DNA of 40,465 bases from Thermoplasmatales archaeon ex4572_165 (GTDB lineage: Archaea; Thermoplasmatota; E2; DHVEG-1): the NCBI GenBank assembly GCA_002254885.1, contig NJDG01000010.1, forward strand, positions 1 to 40,465. Direction: 5' to 3'. Below are positions 16,664-25,588 of the stretch, piece by piece. Position numbers and translations under genes: made by a program. The notes under the pieces were generated by a model. The model did not search any database. It saw nothing but the letters and a program-made list of their open reading frames with translations, and was not told the origin of the DNA. Positions within the stretch are counted from its first letter, which is position 1. Every line of letters begins with the position of its first letter.

Positions 16664-17496
16664 TTATATCAGTTGCGAGTGGAAAAGGTGGAACCGGAAA
16701 AACAACTATTGCAACAAATCTTGCATTGAGTCTTAAACAAACTCAGTTTATTGATTGTGATGTTGAAGAACCTAATGCTAATATTTTCTTTAAGGCAAAA
16801 ATTGATGAAAGAAAAGATGTAACTGTTGAAATACCCATAATTGATGATGAAAAATGTGATTATTGTGGTAAATGTTCCCAGTTTTGCACATATAATGCTC
16901 TTGCGGTTGTCCCTTCAAAAGTCCTTGTTTTCCCAGAGTTATGTCATTCCTGCAGAGGATGTGGACTTGTATGCCCAAAATCTGCAATTTCTTGGGGGAA
17001 ACGATCGGTGGGAACAATTGAACATGGTGTTGTTGATGGAGTTGATTTCTATCATGGTTTACTACATGTTGGTGAAATCCAAACAATCCCTGTGATAAAA
17101 GCTTTGAAGAAAAAGATTGATAAAACAAAAAATGTCATACTAGACGCGCCTCCTGGAACGTCATGCCCAGTTATTGAAACAGTAGGGATATCAAATTACT
17201 GTATCCTTGTCACAGAGCCAACACCCTTTGGCCTTCATGATTTAAAACTTGCGGTCGAGGTTGTAAAACAATTAAAGATTCCTTTTGGAGTTATAATCAA
17301 TCGTGATGGTGTTGGCGATAAAAAAGTAGAACATTTTTGCCAAAGTGAAAAAATAACTATCCTCTTAAAAATTCCACATAGCACAGAAATTGCACATTTA
17401 TACTCAAAAGGGATTGCTTTTGCATGCGAGTTAAAAGAATGGGATGATGAATTTAAAAACCTTTTTCATAAAATACAAGAGGAGATTAAAAAATGA
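16660..17496 (+). CDS. MinD-superfamily P-loop ATPase with inserted 2[4Fe-4S] ferredoxin domain
   Basis: The 278-aa protein starts MIISVASGKGGTGKTTIATN (deviant Walker A) and carries an inserted bacterial-type ferredoxin with eight Cys: C66, C69, C72, C76 (CDYCGKCSQFC) and C95, C98, C101, C105 (CHSCRGCGLVC). DAPPGTSCPV and VTEPTPFGLHDL complete the ATPase. The family is widespread in anaerobes beside NifX-like genes and is thought to couple nucleotide use to Fe-S or metal cluster handling; no reaction is established. It overlaps both DUF89 and the second paralogue by 4 nt, indicating a heteromeric pair. Confidence 0.92.
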   Translation: MIISVASGKGGTGKTTIATNLALSLKQTQFIDCDVEEPNANIFFKAKIDERKDVTVEIPIIDDEKCDYCGKCSQFCTYNALAVVPSKVLVFPELCHSCRGCGLVCPKSAISWGKRSVGTIEHGVVDGVDFYHGLLHVGEIQTIPVIKALKKKIDKTKNVILDAPPGTSCPVIETVGISNYCILVTEPTPFGLHDLKLAVEVVKQLKIPFGVIINRDGVGDKKVEHFCQSEKITILLKIPHSTEIAHLYSKGIAFACELKEWDDEFKNLFHKIQEEIKK

Positions 17497-18356
17497 AACA
17501 GATAACGGTGATCAGTGGAAAAGGAGGCACAGGAAAAACCTCTGTGACAGCAGCATTTGCATCATTATCTACTAACGCGGTCCTTGCAGATTGTGACGTT
17601 GATGCAGCAGATCTTCATTTAATCCTAAAACCCAAGATCAAAAAAACCATAGGTTTTCATGGTCTAAAAATCGCTTCTATTGACAAAGAAACATGTATTG
17701 ACTGTAAAAAATGTTATACAAATTGTAGGTTTGACGCAATTGATGAAGACATCAATTTAATTAAAGAATCTTGTGAAGGATGTGGTGTCTGTGAATATGT
17801 CTGCCCTGTTGATGCCATTAAGATGGTTGATAGAGATTCTGGTTTTTCTTATATTTCTGAGACACGTTTTGGACCTATGGCCCATGCAAAATTAAACACA
17901 AGTGAAGAGGCCTCCGGAAAGCTAGTTACAGAGGTAAGAGAACAAGCAAAAAAAATTGCAGAAGAAAAAAATAAAGATCTAATCATTATTGATGGACCGC
18001 CTGGAATTGGATGTCCTGTGATTTCAGCAATTTCTGGTGTTGACCTAGTATTGATTGTTACTGAGCCGACATTATCTGCAATTCACGATCTTGAACGAAT
18101 ACTTGGAGTAACAGAGCATTTCAACATTCCCTCAATTGTTTGTATAAACAAATTTGATATTAACAGCGAAAATACCCAAAAAATCAAGGATTATTGTAAA
18201 GATAATGATATTTCGGTTGTAGGTTTGCTTCCATATGATACAGTTGTGACTGATGCCATGGTTCAAGAAAAAACCGTGATTGAATACTCAAAAGGAGTTC
18301 TATCAGATAACCTACTCAATATGTGGAATAAGATAAAAAAGAAGATGGATCTATGA
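17493..18356 (+). CDS. Second MinD-superfamily ATPase with ferredoxin insert
   Basis: This 287-aa paralogue has MKQITVISGKGGTGKTS at the start, eight ferredoxin Cys (C68, C71, C74, C78 in CIDCKKCYTNC; C94, C97, C100, C104 in CEGCGVCEYVC), DGPPGIGCPV and VTEPTLSAIHDLER. The conserved segment TRFGPMAHAKLNTSEEASGKL marks this subgroup. It overlaps the preceding paralogue and the following NifU-like scaffold by 4 nt each, so the three are probably made in fixed proportion. Confidence 0.92.
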   Translation: MKQITVISGKGGTGKTSVTAAFASLSTNAVLADCDVDAADLHLILKPKIKKTIGFHGLKIASIDKETCIDCKKCYTNCRFDAIDEDINLIKESCEGCGVCEYVCPVDAIKMVDRDSGFSYISETRFGPMAHAKLNTSEEASGKLVTEVREQAKKIAEEKNKDLIIIDGPPGIGCPVISAISGVDLVLIVTEPTLSAIHDLERILGVTEHFNIPSIVCINKFDINSENTQKIKDYCKDNDISVVGLLPYDTVVTDAMVQEKTVIEYSKGVLSDNLLNMWNKIKKKMDL

Positions 18357-18784
18357 TCAAAGATAAAGATTTCAACAAAATGGTTAATGATATTCAAAAA
18401 AAAATAGAACATTATGAGGAAACAGATTTCTCAAAGAAAGTGATTGACGAATACAGAAATCCCAACAATTTTTACGCTATTGAAAATCCTGATGTTACAG
18501 GAGAAATTAAGGGTCCCTGTGGAGATACAATGAAAATTATGTTAAATGTTGAAAATGACATAGTTGTTGATATTGGTTTTTTAACAGATGGTTGTTGTAC
18601 AAGTATTGCATGTGGCAGTATGCTTACTAAGATGGTACAAGGGAAAACTTTGAAAGAAGTCTCCATAATTACAAGTGAAAAATTAAACGATGCATTGGAT
18701 GGTCTACCTGAAAACCATGTGCATTGTACCGTTCTTGCAGTAAATACATTAAAAAAAGCTCTTAACAAATTTGATAGAAGATGA
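18353..18784 (+). CDS. NifU/IscU-like Fe-S scaffold protein
   Basis: The 143-aa protein contains the scaffold motifs VIDEYRNPNNFYAIENPDVTG, GPCGDTM (Cys56), DGCCTSIACGS (Cys81/82 and Cys87) and HCTVLAVNTL (Cys125), matching the three cluster-ligand Cys of IscU. It has an N-terminal extension of about 25 residues. Scaffolds assemble [2Fe-2S] or [4Fe-4S] clusters for carriers such as Mrp. No cysteine desulfurase gene is next to it, so sulfur must come from elsewhere. Confidence 0.9.
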   Translation: MIKDKDFNKMVNDIQKKIEHYEETDFSKKVIDEYRNPNNFYAIENPDVTGEIKGPCGDTMKIMLNVENDIVVDIGFLTDGCCTSIACGSMLTKMVQGKTLKEVSIITSEKLNDALDGLPENHVHCTVLAVNTLKKALNKFDRR

Positions 18785-18794
18785 TTATTGTAAA

Positions 18795-19442
18795 ATGAAA
18801 CTAACCATAGTTTATGATAATGATATATACAAGAAAAACATTGATTTAAAATCAGATTGGGGTTTCTCGTGTTTAATTGAAACAGAAGGTAAAACTATTT
18901 TATTTGACACAGGAGCAAATGGCGAGATACTTTTGAATAATATGCGACTTCTTGGCATAGATCCTTATATTATTGATATAATTGTGATATCTCATGAACA
19001 TTGGGATCACAATGGAGGATTGAAAGCATTAGGGTTAATTGTTGATGATATTGAATTGTATCGACTGGAAGATAAACCATGTGGAAACATGAACCTTAAA
19101 AATATTGGAATGTCTCAGAAGATTACAAAAGGAGTATATACAACAGGAAAATTAACGGGCACTCCAAAAGATGAACAATCACTAATTCTCCAAGGAAAAG
19201 ATGGTTGGTATGTTCTCGCAGGGTGTTCGCATTCAAGTGTGGAAAAAATATTAAATGTTGCCAGAACTTATGGCGATGTAGTTGGTTTGATTGGTGGATT
19301 ACATGGTTTTAATAACTTTCATGTTTTAAATGATTTAAAACTTGTTTGCCCAGTTCATTGTAGCAAATATAAAAAAAAGATACATGAATTATTTCCAGAT
19401 GCTAGTATTAATGCAGGCGTAGGTAAAATAATCGAGATTTAA
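18795..19442 (+). CDS. Metallo-beta-lactamase-fold hydrolase
   Basis: The 215-aa protein has the MBL metal motif SHEHWDHNGG (HxHxDH), an upstream FDTGANGE loop, a later GCSHSSVE and the ending GGLHGF/CPVHC with further His ligands. This corresponds to the COG1237-type subgroup (annotated after dihydropterin-linked ribofuranosyl phosphate synthase), whose members often sit beside MinD ATPase/NifX clusters. The frame reaches a TTG at 18771 inside the NifU gene; ATG 18795 begins at the conserved start. It is the last gene of the cluster, followed by a 132-nt gap. Confidence 0.9.
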   Translation: MKLTIVYDNDIYKKNIDLKSDWGFSCLIETEGKTILFDTGANGEILLNNMRLLGIDPYIIDIIVISHEHWDHNGGLKALGLIVDDIELYRLEDKPCGNMNLKNIGMSQKITKGVYTTGKLTGTPKDEQSLILQGKDGWYVLAGCSHSSVEKILNVARTYGDVVGLIGGLHGFNNFHVLNDLKLVCPVHCSKYKKKIHELFPDASINAGVGKIIEI

Positions 19443-19574
19443 GGAAAAGTTTTGGAAAAAACTGCATCCTCTAAAAAAATATCTACAAATATTCATTTAT
19501 TCACTGTCAAATCAGTTAAACCTTAAATATACATGTAAACAGGAAAAAATACCATAAAAAAGAAGGAAATAAAA

Positions 19575-20744
19575 ATGAAAGATGATTGGAGAATATCAGA
19601 TAGAGTTCTGCAGATACAAAAATCTGCAATCCATGAAATGACAAGATTATCAAAAGAAGTAGAGGATGTTGCATTCTTATCCTGGGCAAAACCTACTTCC
19701 GATACACCTGAACATATAAAAAACGCAGCTATTGAAGCAATAAAAAAAGGATTAGTAGGTGGGTATTCGGAGAACGCAGGTCTTTTAAATTTGCGAAAAG
19801 AGATAGTTAAGAAACTAAAAAAAGATAACAATATTGATGCAGAAGTATCACAGTTACTGGTAACCATTGGTGCTATTGAAGGATTATCTTCTGCCATTAT
19901 GACCCTGGTTAACCCTGGCGATGAAGTAATTCTTCCATCTCCAACATATTCCACCCATATTCAACAGGTTATTCTTGCATCAGGTAAACCTATTCTTGTT
20001 CCCACAATTGAAGAACAAGGATTTTCCTTAGATATTGAAGGTATAAGAAATGCAGTAACTTCTAAGACAAAAGCAATTATTTATTGCTCCCCTAGCAACC
20101 CAGCTGGTGCTGTTTTTTCAGAAAAACAACTTCGCCAGTTAGCAGATATTGCCCTTGAGCACAACTTGATGGTAATTACAGATGAAGCATATGAATATTT
20201 TACGTATGATGATCATAAACATTTTAGTATCGCTTCGATTCCAGAAATGAAAAAGAATGTAGTTAGTTGTTTTACTTTTACAAAAAGCTATGCGATGACC
20301 GGTTGGAGAATTGGATATCTACATGCAGATGAAACACTGATTCCCCAGATAACCAAAGCACATATTCCTTTTGCCATTTGTGCCACCGTAGTTTCTCAAT
20401 ATGCGGCACTTGCAGCATTACAAGGTTCTCAAGAATGTATTGTAAAATTCAGAGAAAAATATCTTTCTGCTCGTGATTTAATGTGTAAGAGACTTGATGA
20501 TCTTAGCTCAGTTTTTGAATATAAAAAGCCAAGAGGTTCATATCTAATGTTCCCTAAAATATTATTGAAAGAAGGAAAAGATTCAACAATGTTTTGTAAG
20601 AAACTATTAAGAGAAGCGAAAGTTTCAACGACTCCCGGAATTGCATTTGGACCAACAGGTGAAAGTCATCTAAGACTGTCTTTTTGTGTTAACGAAGAAA
20701 CGATAAATAAAGCATTTGATAGAATGGAGATATATTTTAAATAA
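19575..20744 (+). CDS. PLP-dependent class I/II aminotransferase
   Basis: The 389-aa protein has the fold-type I signature: GGYSENAGLLNLRKEI, YCSPSNPAGAV (Asn contacting PLP), TDEAYEYFTYD (Asp binding the pyridine nitrogen) and TKSYAMTGWRIGY with the PLP Lys. HLRLSFC near the end provides the substrate-carboxylate Arg. Length is normal. It catalyses amino transfer between an amino acid and a 2-oxoacid, in keeping with amino acid fermentation; specificity is not determinable. AAGGAAAT before the ATG supports the start. Confidence 0.94.
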   Translation: MKDDWRISDRVLQIQKSAIHEMTRLSKEVEDVAFLSWAKPTSDTPEHIKNAAIEAIKKGLVGGYSENAGLLNLRKEIVKKLKKDNNIDAEVSQLLVTIGAIEGLSSAIMTLVNPGDEVILPSPTYSTHIQQVILASGKPILVPTIEEQGFSLDIEGIRNAVTSKTKAIIYCSPSNPAGAVFSEKQLRQLADIALEHNLMVITDEAYEYFTYDDHKHFSIASIPEMKKNVVSCFTFTKSYAMTGWRIGYLHADETLIPQITKAHIPFAICATVVSQYAALAALQGSQECIVKFREKYLSARDLMCKRLDDLSSVFEYKKPRGSYLMFPKILLKEGKDSTMFCKKLLREAKVSTTPGIAFGPTGESHLRLSFCVNEETINKAFDRMEIYFK

Positions 20745-20856
20745 TAATTTTACAATGAAAGGAAAATGAAATGAACAATGGTTAATTATACTATTTTACG
20801 TAAGAAAAAACATTGATTTGAAATATTGATTGAACCATAAAAAATAGTGAGATAGT

Positions 20857-22095
20857 ATGAACAGTAAAAAAGAGATCTACCTAATATTTCTTTGGCATGC
20901 TTTTTTTTTGGCTATTACTATGTCAATGATTGATTTTAATACGGTTTTCCCCGCTTTAATTTCTTCTTTAACAGGTTCTAAAATTGTTTTTGGTGCTATT
21001 TATTCAGTTATCTTTGGTGTTCCCCTTATTTTCAATGTAATCTTTGGCCACTATCTTTCTTCAAAAGAATACAAGAAAAAATATCTGCTATTTGGTATAA
21101 CTCTTAGAGCATTTTCCTTTTTGGGAATGGCCTTTTTTACCCACAAATATGGAAATCAAAACCCTACATTGGTAGTTATAAGTTTATTTTTCTTGGTGTT
21201 TTTATTTTCATTTAGCGGTGGATTTGCAGGTATTGTTTATACTGATTTAATTGGCAAGTTTTTAAAGAAAGGAGAAAGAGGGAAATTGTATTCATTTAAA
21301 CAGTTTTTTAGCAGTGTAGGTTTCTTAATCGGTGGACTGATCATTGCATATGCTTTCAATGTTTCAAATATTACTTATCCAAATAATTATGCTCTAATTT
21401 TGTTTATGGGTTTCATCGGACTTCTTATTGCATCTGGCCCCTTTTGGTATATCAAAGAGCCTGCTTCTAAAACAGAGAATCAAGAGTCATTTTTTGTTTT
21501 TATTAGAAAAATCCCATCGATACTAAAATCAGACAGAAGTTTTTCAAGATTTATTCTTGTTGAAAATCTTACAAGTTTTAGTTTAATGATTTTGCCTTTT
21601 TACATCATATATGCTCAGGAAATCTTTGATAAAACACTTCTCAGTTTCTATCTTTTTGCAATTATTGGCGGTTCCATTGTTTCAAATATTTTTTGGGGTA
21701 TGATTTCAGAGAAATTCAGTTCAAAAAAAATTATGAAAGTATGTATTTTTTTGGGTGCTTTAATACCTATTCTCTCTTTATTGATAGTGCCATTAGGTCC
21801 ATATTATTTTTCGATAATATTTATTTTGGTTGGTTTCATTAAAAGTGGCAGAGTCGTTGGATTTAATCCATATCTTCTTGATATTGCTCCTGAAAAACAA
21901 AGAACCTGTTACCTGGGGATACGTGGAACGTTAAGCATTCTAACTATTGTTCTTCCAATGCTTGGCGGCTTGTTTATTGAGTTAATGGGATATTCTTTTA
22001 CATTTGTTATTGTTAGCCTAGTAATGTTTATTTCATTGCTTTTATTGAAAGATAAAAATGTTTTAAAGTCAGATATGATGTCCCATGGAAGATAA
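20857..22095 (+). CDS. MFS transporter, 12 membrane segments
   Basis: The 412-aa integral membrane protein has about 12 hydrophobic segments and a charged central loop (IKEPASKTENQESF) dividing two halves, as in the major facilitator superfamily. KKGERGKLYSFKQFFSS matches the cytoplasmic loop between helices 4 and 5. Substrate is unknown. It is followed after 25 nt by the ferredoxin-DUF1858 fusion gene, so they may be cotranscribed. Confidence 0.85.
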   Translation: MNSKKEIYLIFLWHAFFLAITMSMIDFNTVFPALISSLTGSKIVFGAIYSVIFGVPLIFNVIFGHYLSSKEYKKKYLLFGITLRAFSFLGMAFFTHKYGNQNPTLVVISLFFLVFLFSFSGGFAGIVYTDLIGKFLKKGERGKLYSFKQFFSSVGFLIGGLIIAYAFNVSNITYPNNYALILFMGFIGLLIASGPFWYIKEPASKTENQESFFVFIRKIPSILKSDRSFSRFILVENLTSFSLMILPFYIIYAQEIFDKTLLSFYLFAIIGGSIVSNIFWGMISEKFSSKKIMKVCIFLGALIPILSLLIVPLGPYYFSIIFILVGFIKSGRVVGFNPYLLDIAPEKQRTCYLGIRGTLSILTIVLPMLGGLFIELMGYSFTFVIVSLVMFISLLLLKDKNVLKSDMMSHGR

Positions 22096-22120
22096 TAGGA
22101 TTAATTAGGAGTATCTAAAA

Positions 22121-24019
22121 ATGAAAAGATACAAAGTATCCAAAGAATGTATAGGCTGTAGAGCATGTGCAGAAGTTGCAGATTACAATTTTGAAATAAA
22201 TGAAAATAATCAAGCGTATCTGAAAAAGCAACCTGAAAATAAAAACGAGGTGGATAAATGCCAAAAAGCTCTGGATGTTTGCCCTGTTAATGCAATTTCA
22301 GTAACCGATGGTAAAAACCAAGATGTTGTAAAAGCAATATTGGCAACATCTAATGTTAAAACAACGTTAGATAAACATCCTGAATTAAAAGATGTATTAC
22401 TTGACCTTTCACCCAAGTTTAAAAGAATGCAAAATCCTTTGGTATATAATACACTAGCACGTTTTGCTAATTTTAATGATGCTGCAAATGTTACTGGTGT
22501 TTCGATTTGTGAAATTCTTCATATAATTAACAAACATCTTGGCGTTGAAAAAAAGTTATTAAAGAGTATGCCAGAATGCATTAAAGAAACAAAAGAAAGA
22601 CCCGAAAGTAAAAGTGTTGATGTGTCGTGGGAAGAAAGCGATGAGCGTTATATCTATAATGATGGCACAATCGAGGATTTGATCCAAAAGGTATCCAACC
22701 TTCCACCACAAAATAACATAGTGATTATATCAACAGTAAAACCTGATGAATTACTTAAGGTAATAAATGGTCTAAATTTAATTTTTAATATTGAAAAAAA
22801 CAGAGAATATAGAATATCAATTTTTAATCCTCAAAAGAAAGAAAAAATGGTTCCATGGCAGAAACGAAAGGAACATTTTGAAATTCTTGATGTTAGAACA
22901 ATGACAACAGATCCATTTGATGTTATCATAAAAAAGGCATATGACGTTGAAGAAGATAGTGGAATTACCCTAGTCCAAAGTTTTGAGCCATATCCAATGA
23001 TTAACATGCTTTCAGAAATGGGATTTGAACATCTCACTGAGCAGAAAGAACCAGGGGAATTTTGGATATATCTTCACAAAAAAATAAGTGAAAAGCAAAA
23101 GGATGAAACATCTTCTACGAAAGTTGATGTAGTAATACAGTCTGCAACACCAGTTGCATATCCTGTTATTATGCGTTTGCTTCAATCAGAAAAAATTAGG
23201 AATAACATTAACATTAAAGAACTTAAAGTATGGGAAGAAACCGAAAAGCATCTTGCTTGGATTACAAGCAGTAAAGCTGATATTAGTTTCTCTTCGCTTA
23301 TCACATCAGTAAAATTACGAAATAATGACATTAAAATACCTGCTCTTTTTGTTTGGGATAATTTTGTGTTGTTAAGTCGTTTTAAAGCAGAAAGTTTAAA
23401 AGATTTTAAGGGGAAAGAAATTTACACGCCTTTGTTTGAAGAAGCCCCACCTGCAAAAATTACTAAATATCTAATTAAGGCAAGTGGTTTGAATCCTGAT
23501 GATTTTAAATTTGTTTTTGGAAAACCTTTTGGTAGACCCGAAGAGATTTACAAAGATTTTGTTACGGGGAAAACTGATACTGTAATTCTTCGTGAACCTG
23601 AGGCAAGTTATGCTATAAAAATAATGCAAGATAGAAATGAAGAAATCGCAATATTATCATTTAATAAAATTTGGAATGAGATTAATCCAGGTTTTGGAAG
23701 TTTTCCTAATGCAGGTTTGGTATTAAAGGGTGAATTTGCAAGAAAATATCCTGAATTGACCAAAGTATTTTTAGAAGAGCTTGAATCAGCTATTAATTGG
23801 GTTAATATGAATAGAAAAGTTGCTGCTAAACTTTCTTTTGATATGATGCGTCAGCCTGTTGACAGGGTTGAATTATTTTTAGCTCGTGTCAATTTTGATT
23901 ATATAAGTGGGAAACCTTTAATTGAAAAAGTGAAGCAATATTTTGATATCTTAAATCAACATGATGTTGTAAATATGAAAATTGATAAAGAATTTCTTGA
24001 TATTTTCAGGATGGATTAA
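22121..24019 (+). CDS. Ferredoxin-DUF1858-DUF2249-substrate-binding-like fusion protein
   Basis: The 632-aa protein lacks a signal peptide and has four parts. Residues 1-62 are a ferredoxin-like domain with CIGCRAC and CQKALDVCPVNAI. Residues 75-142 resemble DUF1858 (HPELKDVLLDLSPKF, ITGV-like ANVTGVSICEIL). Residues 250-322 resemble DUF2249 (ILDVRTMTTDPFDVI, GITLVQSFEP, FWIYLHKK). Residues 335-632 resemble an ABC-type periplasmic binding fold of the SsuA/ThiY kind (QSATPVAYPVIMRL, REPEASYAIK, NAGLVLKGEFARKYPE). Residues 150-250 are unassigned. The binding domain is normally extracytoplasmic, so a cytoplasmic version joined to a redox centre is unusual. TAGGAG precedes the ATG. A ligand-sensing or redox-linked role is inference. 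Confidence 0.82.
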   Translation: MKRYKVSKECIGCRACAEVADYNFEINENNQAYLKKQPENKNEVDKCQKALDVCPVNAISVTDGKNQDVVKAILATSNVKTTLDKHPELKDVLLDLSPKFKRMQNPLVYNTLARFANFNDAANVTGVSICEILHIINKHLGVEKKLLKSMPECIKETKERPESKSVDVSWEESDERYIYNDGTIEDLIQKVSNLPPQNNIVIISTVKPDELLKVINGLNLIFNIEKNREYRISIFNPQKKEKMVPWQKRKEHFEILDVRTMTTDPFDVIIKKAYDVEEDSGITLVQSFEPYPMINMLSEMGFEHLTEQKEPGEFWIYLHKKISEKQKDETSSTKVDVVIQSATPVAYPVIMRLLQSEKIRNNINIKELKVWEETEKHLAWITSSKADISFSSLITSVKLRNNDIKIPALFVWDNFVLLSRFKAESLKDFKGKEIYTPLFEEAPPAKITKYLIKASGLNPDDFKFVFGKPFGRPEEIYKDFVTGKTDTVILREPEASYAIKIMQDRNEEIAILSFNKIWNEINPGFGSFPNAGLVLKGEFARKYPELTKVFLEELESAINWVNMNRKVAAKLSFDMMRQPVDRVELFLARVNFDYISGKPLIEKVKQYFDILNQHDVVNMKIDKEFLDIFRMD

Positions 24020-24105
24020 AATTACTGTGCATCATGAGTTTAATCATATTATTTCTTTCAACATTTAGAAACCTTTCGTTGAATATTTTAGTGATTTATC
24101 GTTGA

Positions 24106-24138
24106 TTGTGTTATTATTTTACACAACCATTATATAGT
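24106..24138 (+). promoter_or_regulatory. Promoter with dyad TTGTGT-N9-ACACAA and TATA box
   Basis: The dyad TTGTGT (24106-24111) and ACACAA (24121-24126) is followed directly by CATTATATAGT, a strong archaeal TATA context. The same arrangement, with identical 9-nt spacing, occurs at 28872. It precedes the 42-aa peptide and the TDT transporter. An operator abutting the TATA box could serve an activator or repressor. Confidence 0.65.
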
Positions 24139-24188
24139 TGAAAACATTCGCAATAATTAGAAAAAAATCATCTGGAGGAAAGACAAAA

Positions 24189-24317
24189 ATGATCAAAGAC
24201 ATAAATGAATTAATAAAAACTCTGGAATGTGATGAATTAAAATTTTTAGAATTCATAGAGCCCAAATATGAAAAAGAAATTAAGATTAATATGTCAAAAA
24301 AAAATTGTGCATTATGA
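24189..24317 (+). CDS. Small peptide, 42 aa
   Basis: A short frame begins ATG at 24189, with the strong ribosome site GGAGGAAAG 8-10 nt upstream and a promoter at 24106. It encodes a mostly helical, acidic/lysine-rich peptide, MIKDINELIKTLECDEL onward, ending KKNCAL, with two Cys. No membrane segment is visible and I do not recognise a family. The strong translation signals in a 400-bp gap make it likely real, but it could be a leader peptide for the TDT transporter gene 104 nt downstream or a truncated remnant. Confidence 0.55.
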   Translation: MIKDINELIKTLECDELKFLEFIEPKYEKEIKINMSKKNCAL

Positions 24318-24421
24318 AATCTAGAAAAATCGGGCAATAATTCAAAATATCATAGATTAACACTACGAAATAATTGTATTAAAGAAACTTGTTTAAAACT
24401 AAATAATGGAGATTATAAAAT

Positions 24422-25543
24422 ATGGAAGAAAGAATAGATAAAAAAATGCGTTACAGCTGGATTAAAAATTTTGGCCCTCAATGGTTTTCAGCAGTAATGG
24501 GTACAGGCGCACTTTCCATATCAATGAATATTGCATCAGATTATTATTCACCATTTTCATATATTTCACAGTTTTTTTTGTTGTTTTCAATTATCATGTT
24601 TTTGGTTTTTATTGTACCTTGGACAAGTAGATTTATTACTAATTATAACGATGTAAAAAAAGATTTATTTCATCCAGTTCTTGGAAATTTTTTTCCAACA
24701 ATGCCAATAAGCCTGGTTATTATTGGAATAGCACTCGATCGTGTTGGTCCAAGTATCATAGATATCTCTGTTGTTAACACGATTTCATTATATTTATTTA
24801 TTATTGGATCAATTGGTATCTTTATTTTTGGATGGATGATTTTATCAATAATATTTACACATAAAAAAATCAAGTTAGAACATGCAAATTATGGATGGTT
24901 TATACCACCCGTCTCTCACCTTATCATACCTGTTTTAGGTTTTTCATTAATGAAACATTATACAGATGCTTTGGTTGATAATATTTTATTTTTTATATCT
25001 ATGATTGGTTTTAGCGTTGGATTACTTCTGTTTATATTCGTAGGTTCAATTGTTTACCACCGCTATATCTTCCATGAGTTACCACCATCTCATTTAGCTC
25101 CAACTTTTTTAATAGGAATTGCACCTACCTCAATTATTACGATTATTTTAGTAAAAATCCTTGGGGCGCTTTCTGGTTTTTCTATTCTTGGTATAGATTC
25201 ATCTTCTATTTCTGCAGAAATAAAATTATTATCTGTAATGACTTGGGGTTTTTCATTGTGGTGGTTTGCGTTCTTTTTAATTTTATTTGCATATTATGTT
25301 AAAAACAAGAATCATCCTTTTGTTTTTGGATGGTGGGCATATACTTTCCCCCTTGGTGCATTTGTCATTTCAAACGGAGCTATTGGAAATATTATAAATG
25401 TTTCATTTTTCAGTTATATCATTCAATTTGGAAACATATTACTTTTGTTGGTTTGGTGTATAGTATTTTATCTAACTTTGAAACAGACATTAAATGGAGA
25501 AGCTTTTAAAGGTCATGTTGAAGAGGAACAAAATAAAATGTAA
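24422..25543 (+). CDS. TDT family transporter (tellurite-resistance/dicarboxylate, SLAC1-like)
   Basis: The 373-aa protein has about ten membrane helices and the TDT opening FGPQWFSAVMGTGALSI. It also has HPVLGNFFPTMPIS and PPSHLAPTFLIGIAPTS, typical of the TehA/Mae1/SLAC1 fold. Family members transport dicarboxylates, sulfite or anions, or give tellurite tolerance; the substrate here is unknown. GGAGA before the ATG supports the start. It lies downstream of the shared-dyad promoter, and sulfite export would fit a sulfur/redox regulon, but this is inference. Confidence 0.88.
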   Translation: MEERIDKKMRYSWIKNFGPQWFSAVMGTGALSISMNIASDYYSPFSYISQFFLLFSIIMFLVFIVPWTSRFITNYNDVKKDLFHPVLGNFFPTMPISLVIIGIALDRVGPSIIDISVVNTISLYLFIIGSIGIFIFGWMILSIIFTHKKIKLEHANYGWFIPPVSHLIIPVLGFSLMKHYTDALVDNILFFISMIGFSVGLLLFIFVGSIVYHRYIFHELPPSHLAPTFLIGIAPTSIITIILVKILGALSGFSILGIDSSSISAEIKLLSVMTWGFSLWWFAFFLILFAYYVKNKNHPFVFGWWAYTFPLGAFVISNGAIGNIINVSFFSYIIQFGNILLLLVWCIVFYLTLKQTLNGEAFKGHVEEEQNKM

Positions 25544-25588
25544 TAATAGATAAAAATATTAGCTTAGTAAGTATTGGTATATTTAAAC

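Noticed and set aside
12584-19442. A nitrogen-fixation operon
   Set aside because: NifX-like and NifU-like proteins are present, but nifH, nifD, nifK, nifE and nifB are not seen in the window.
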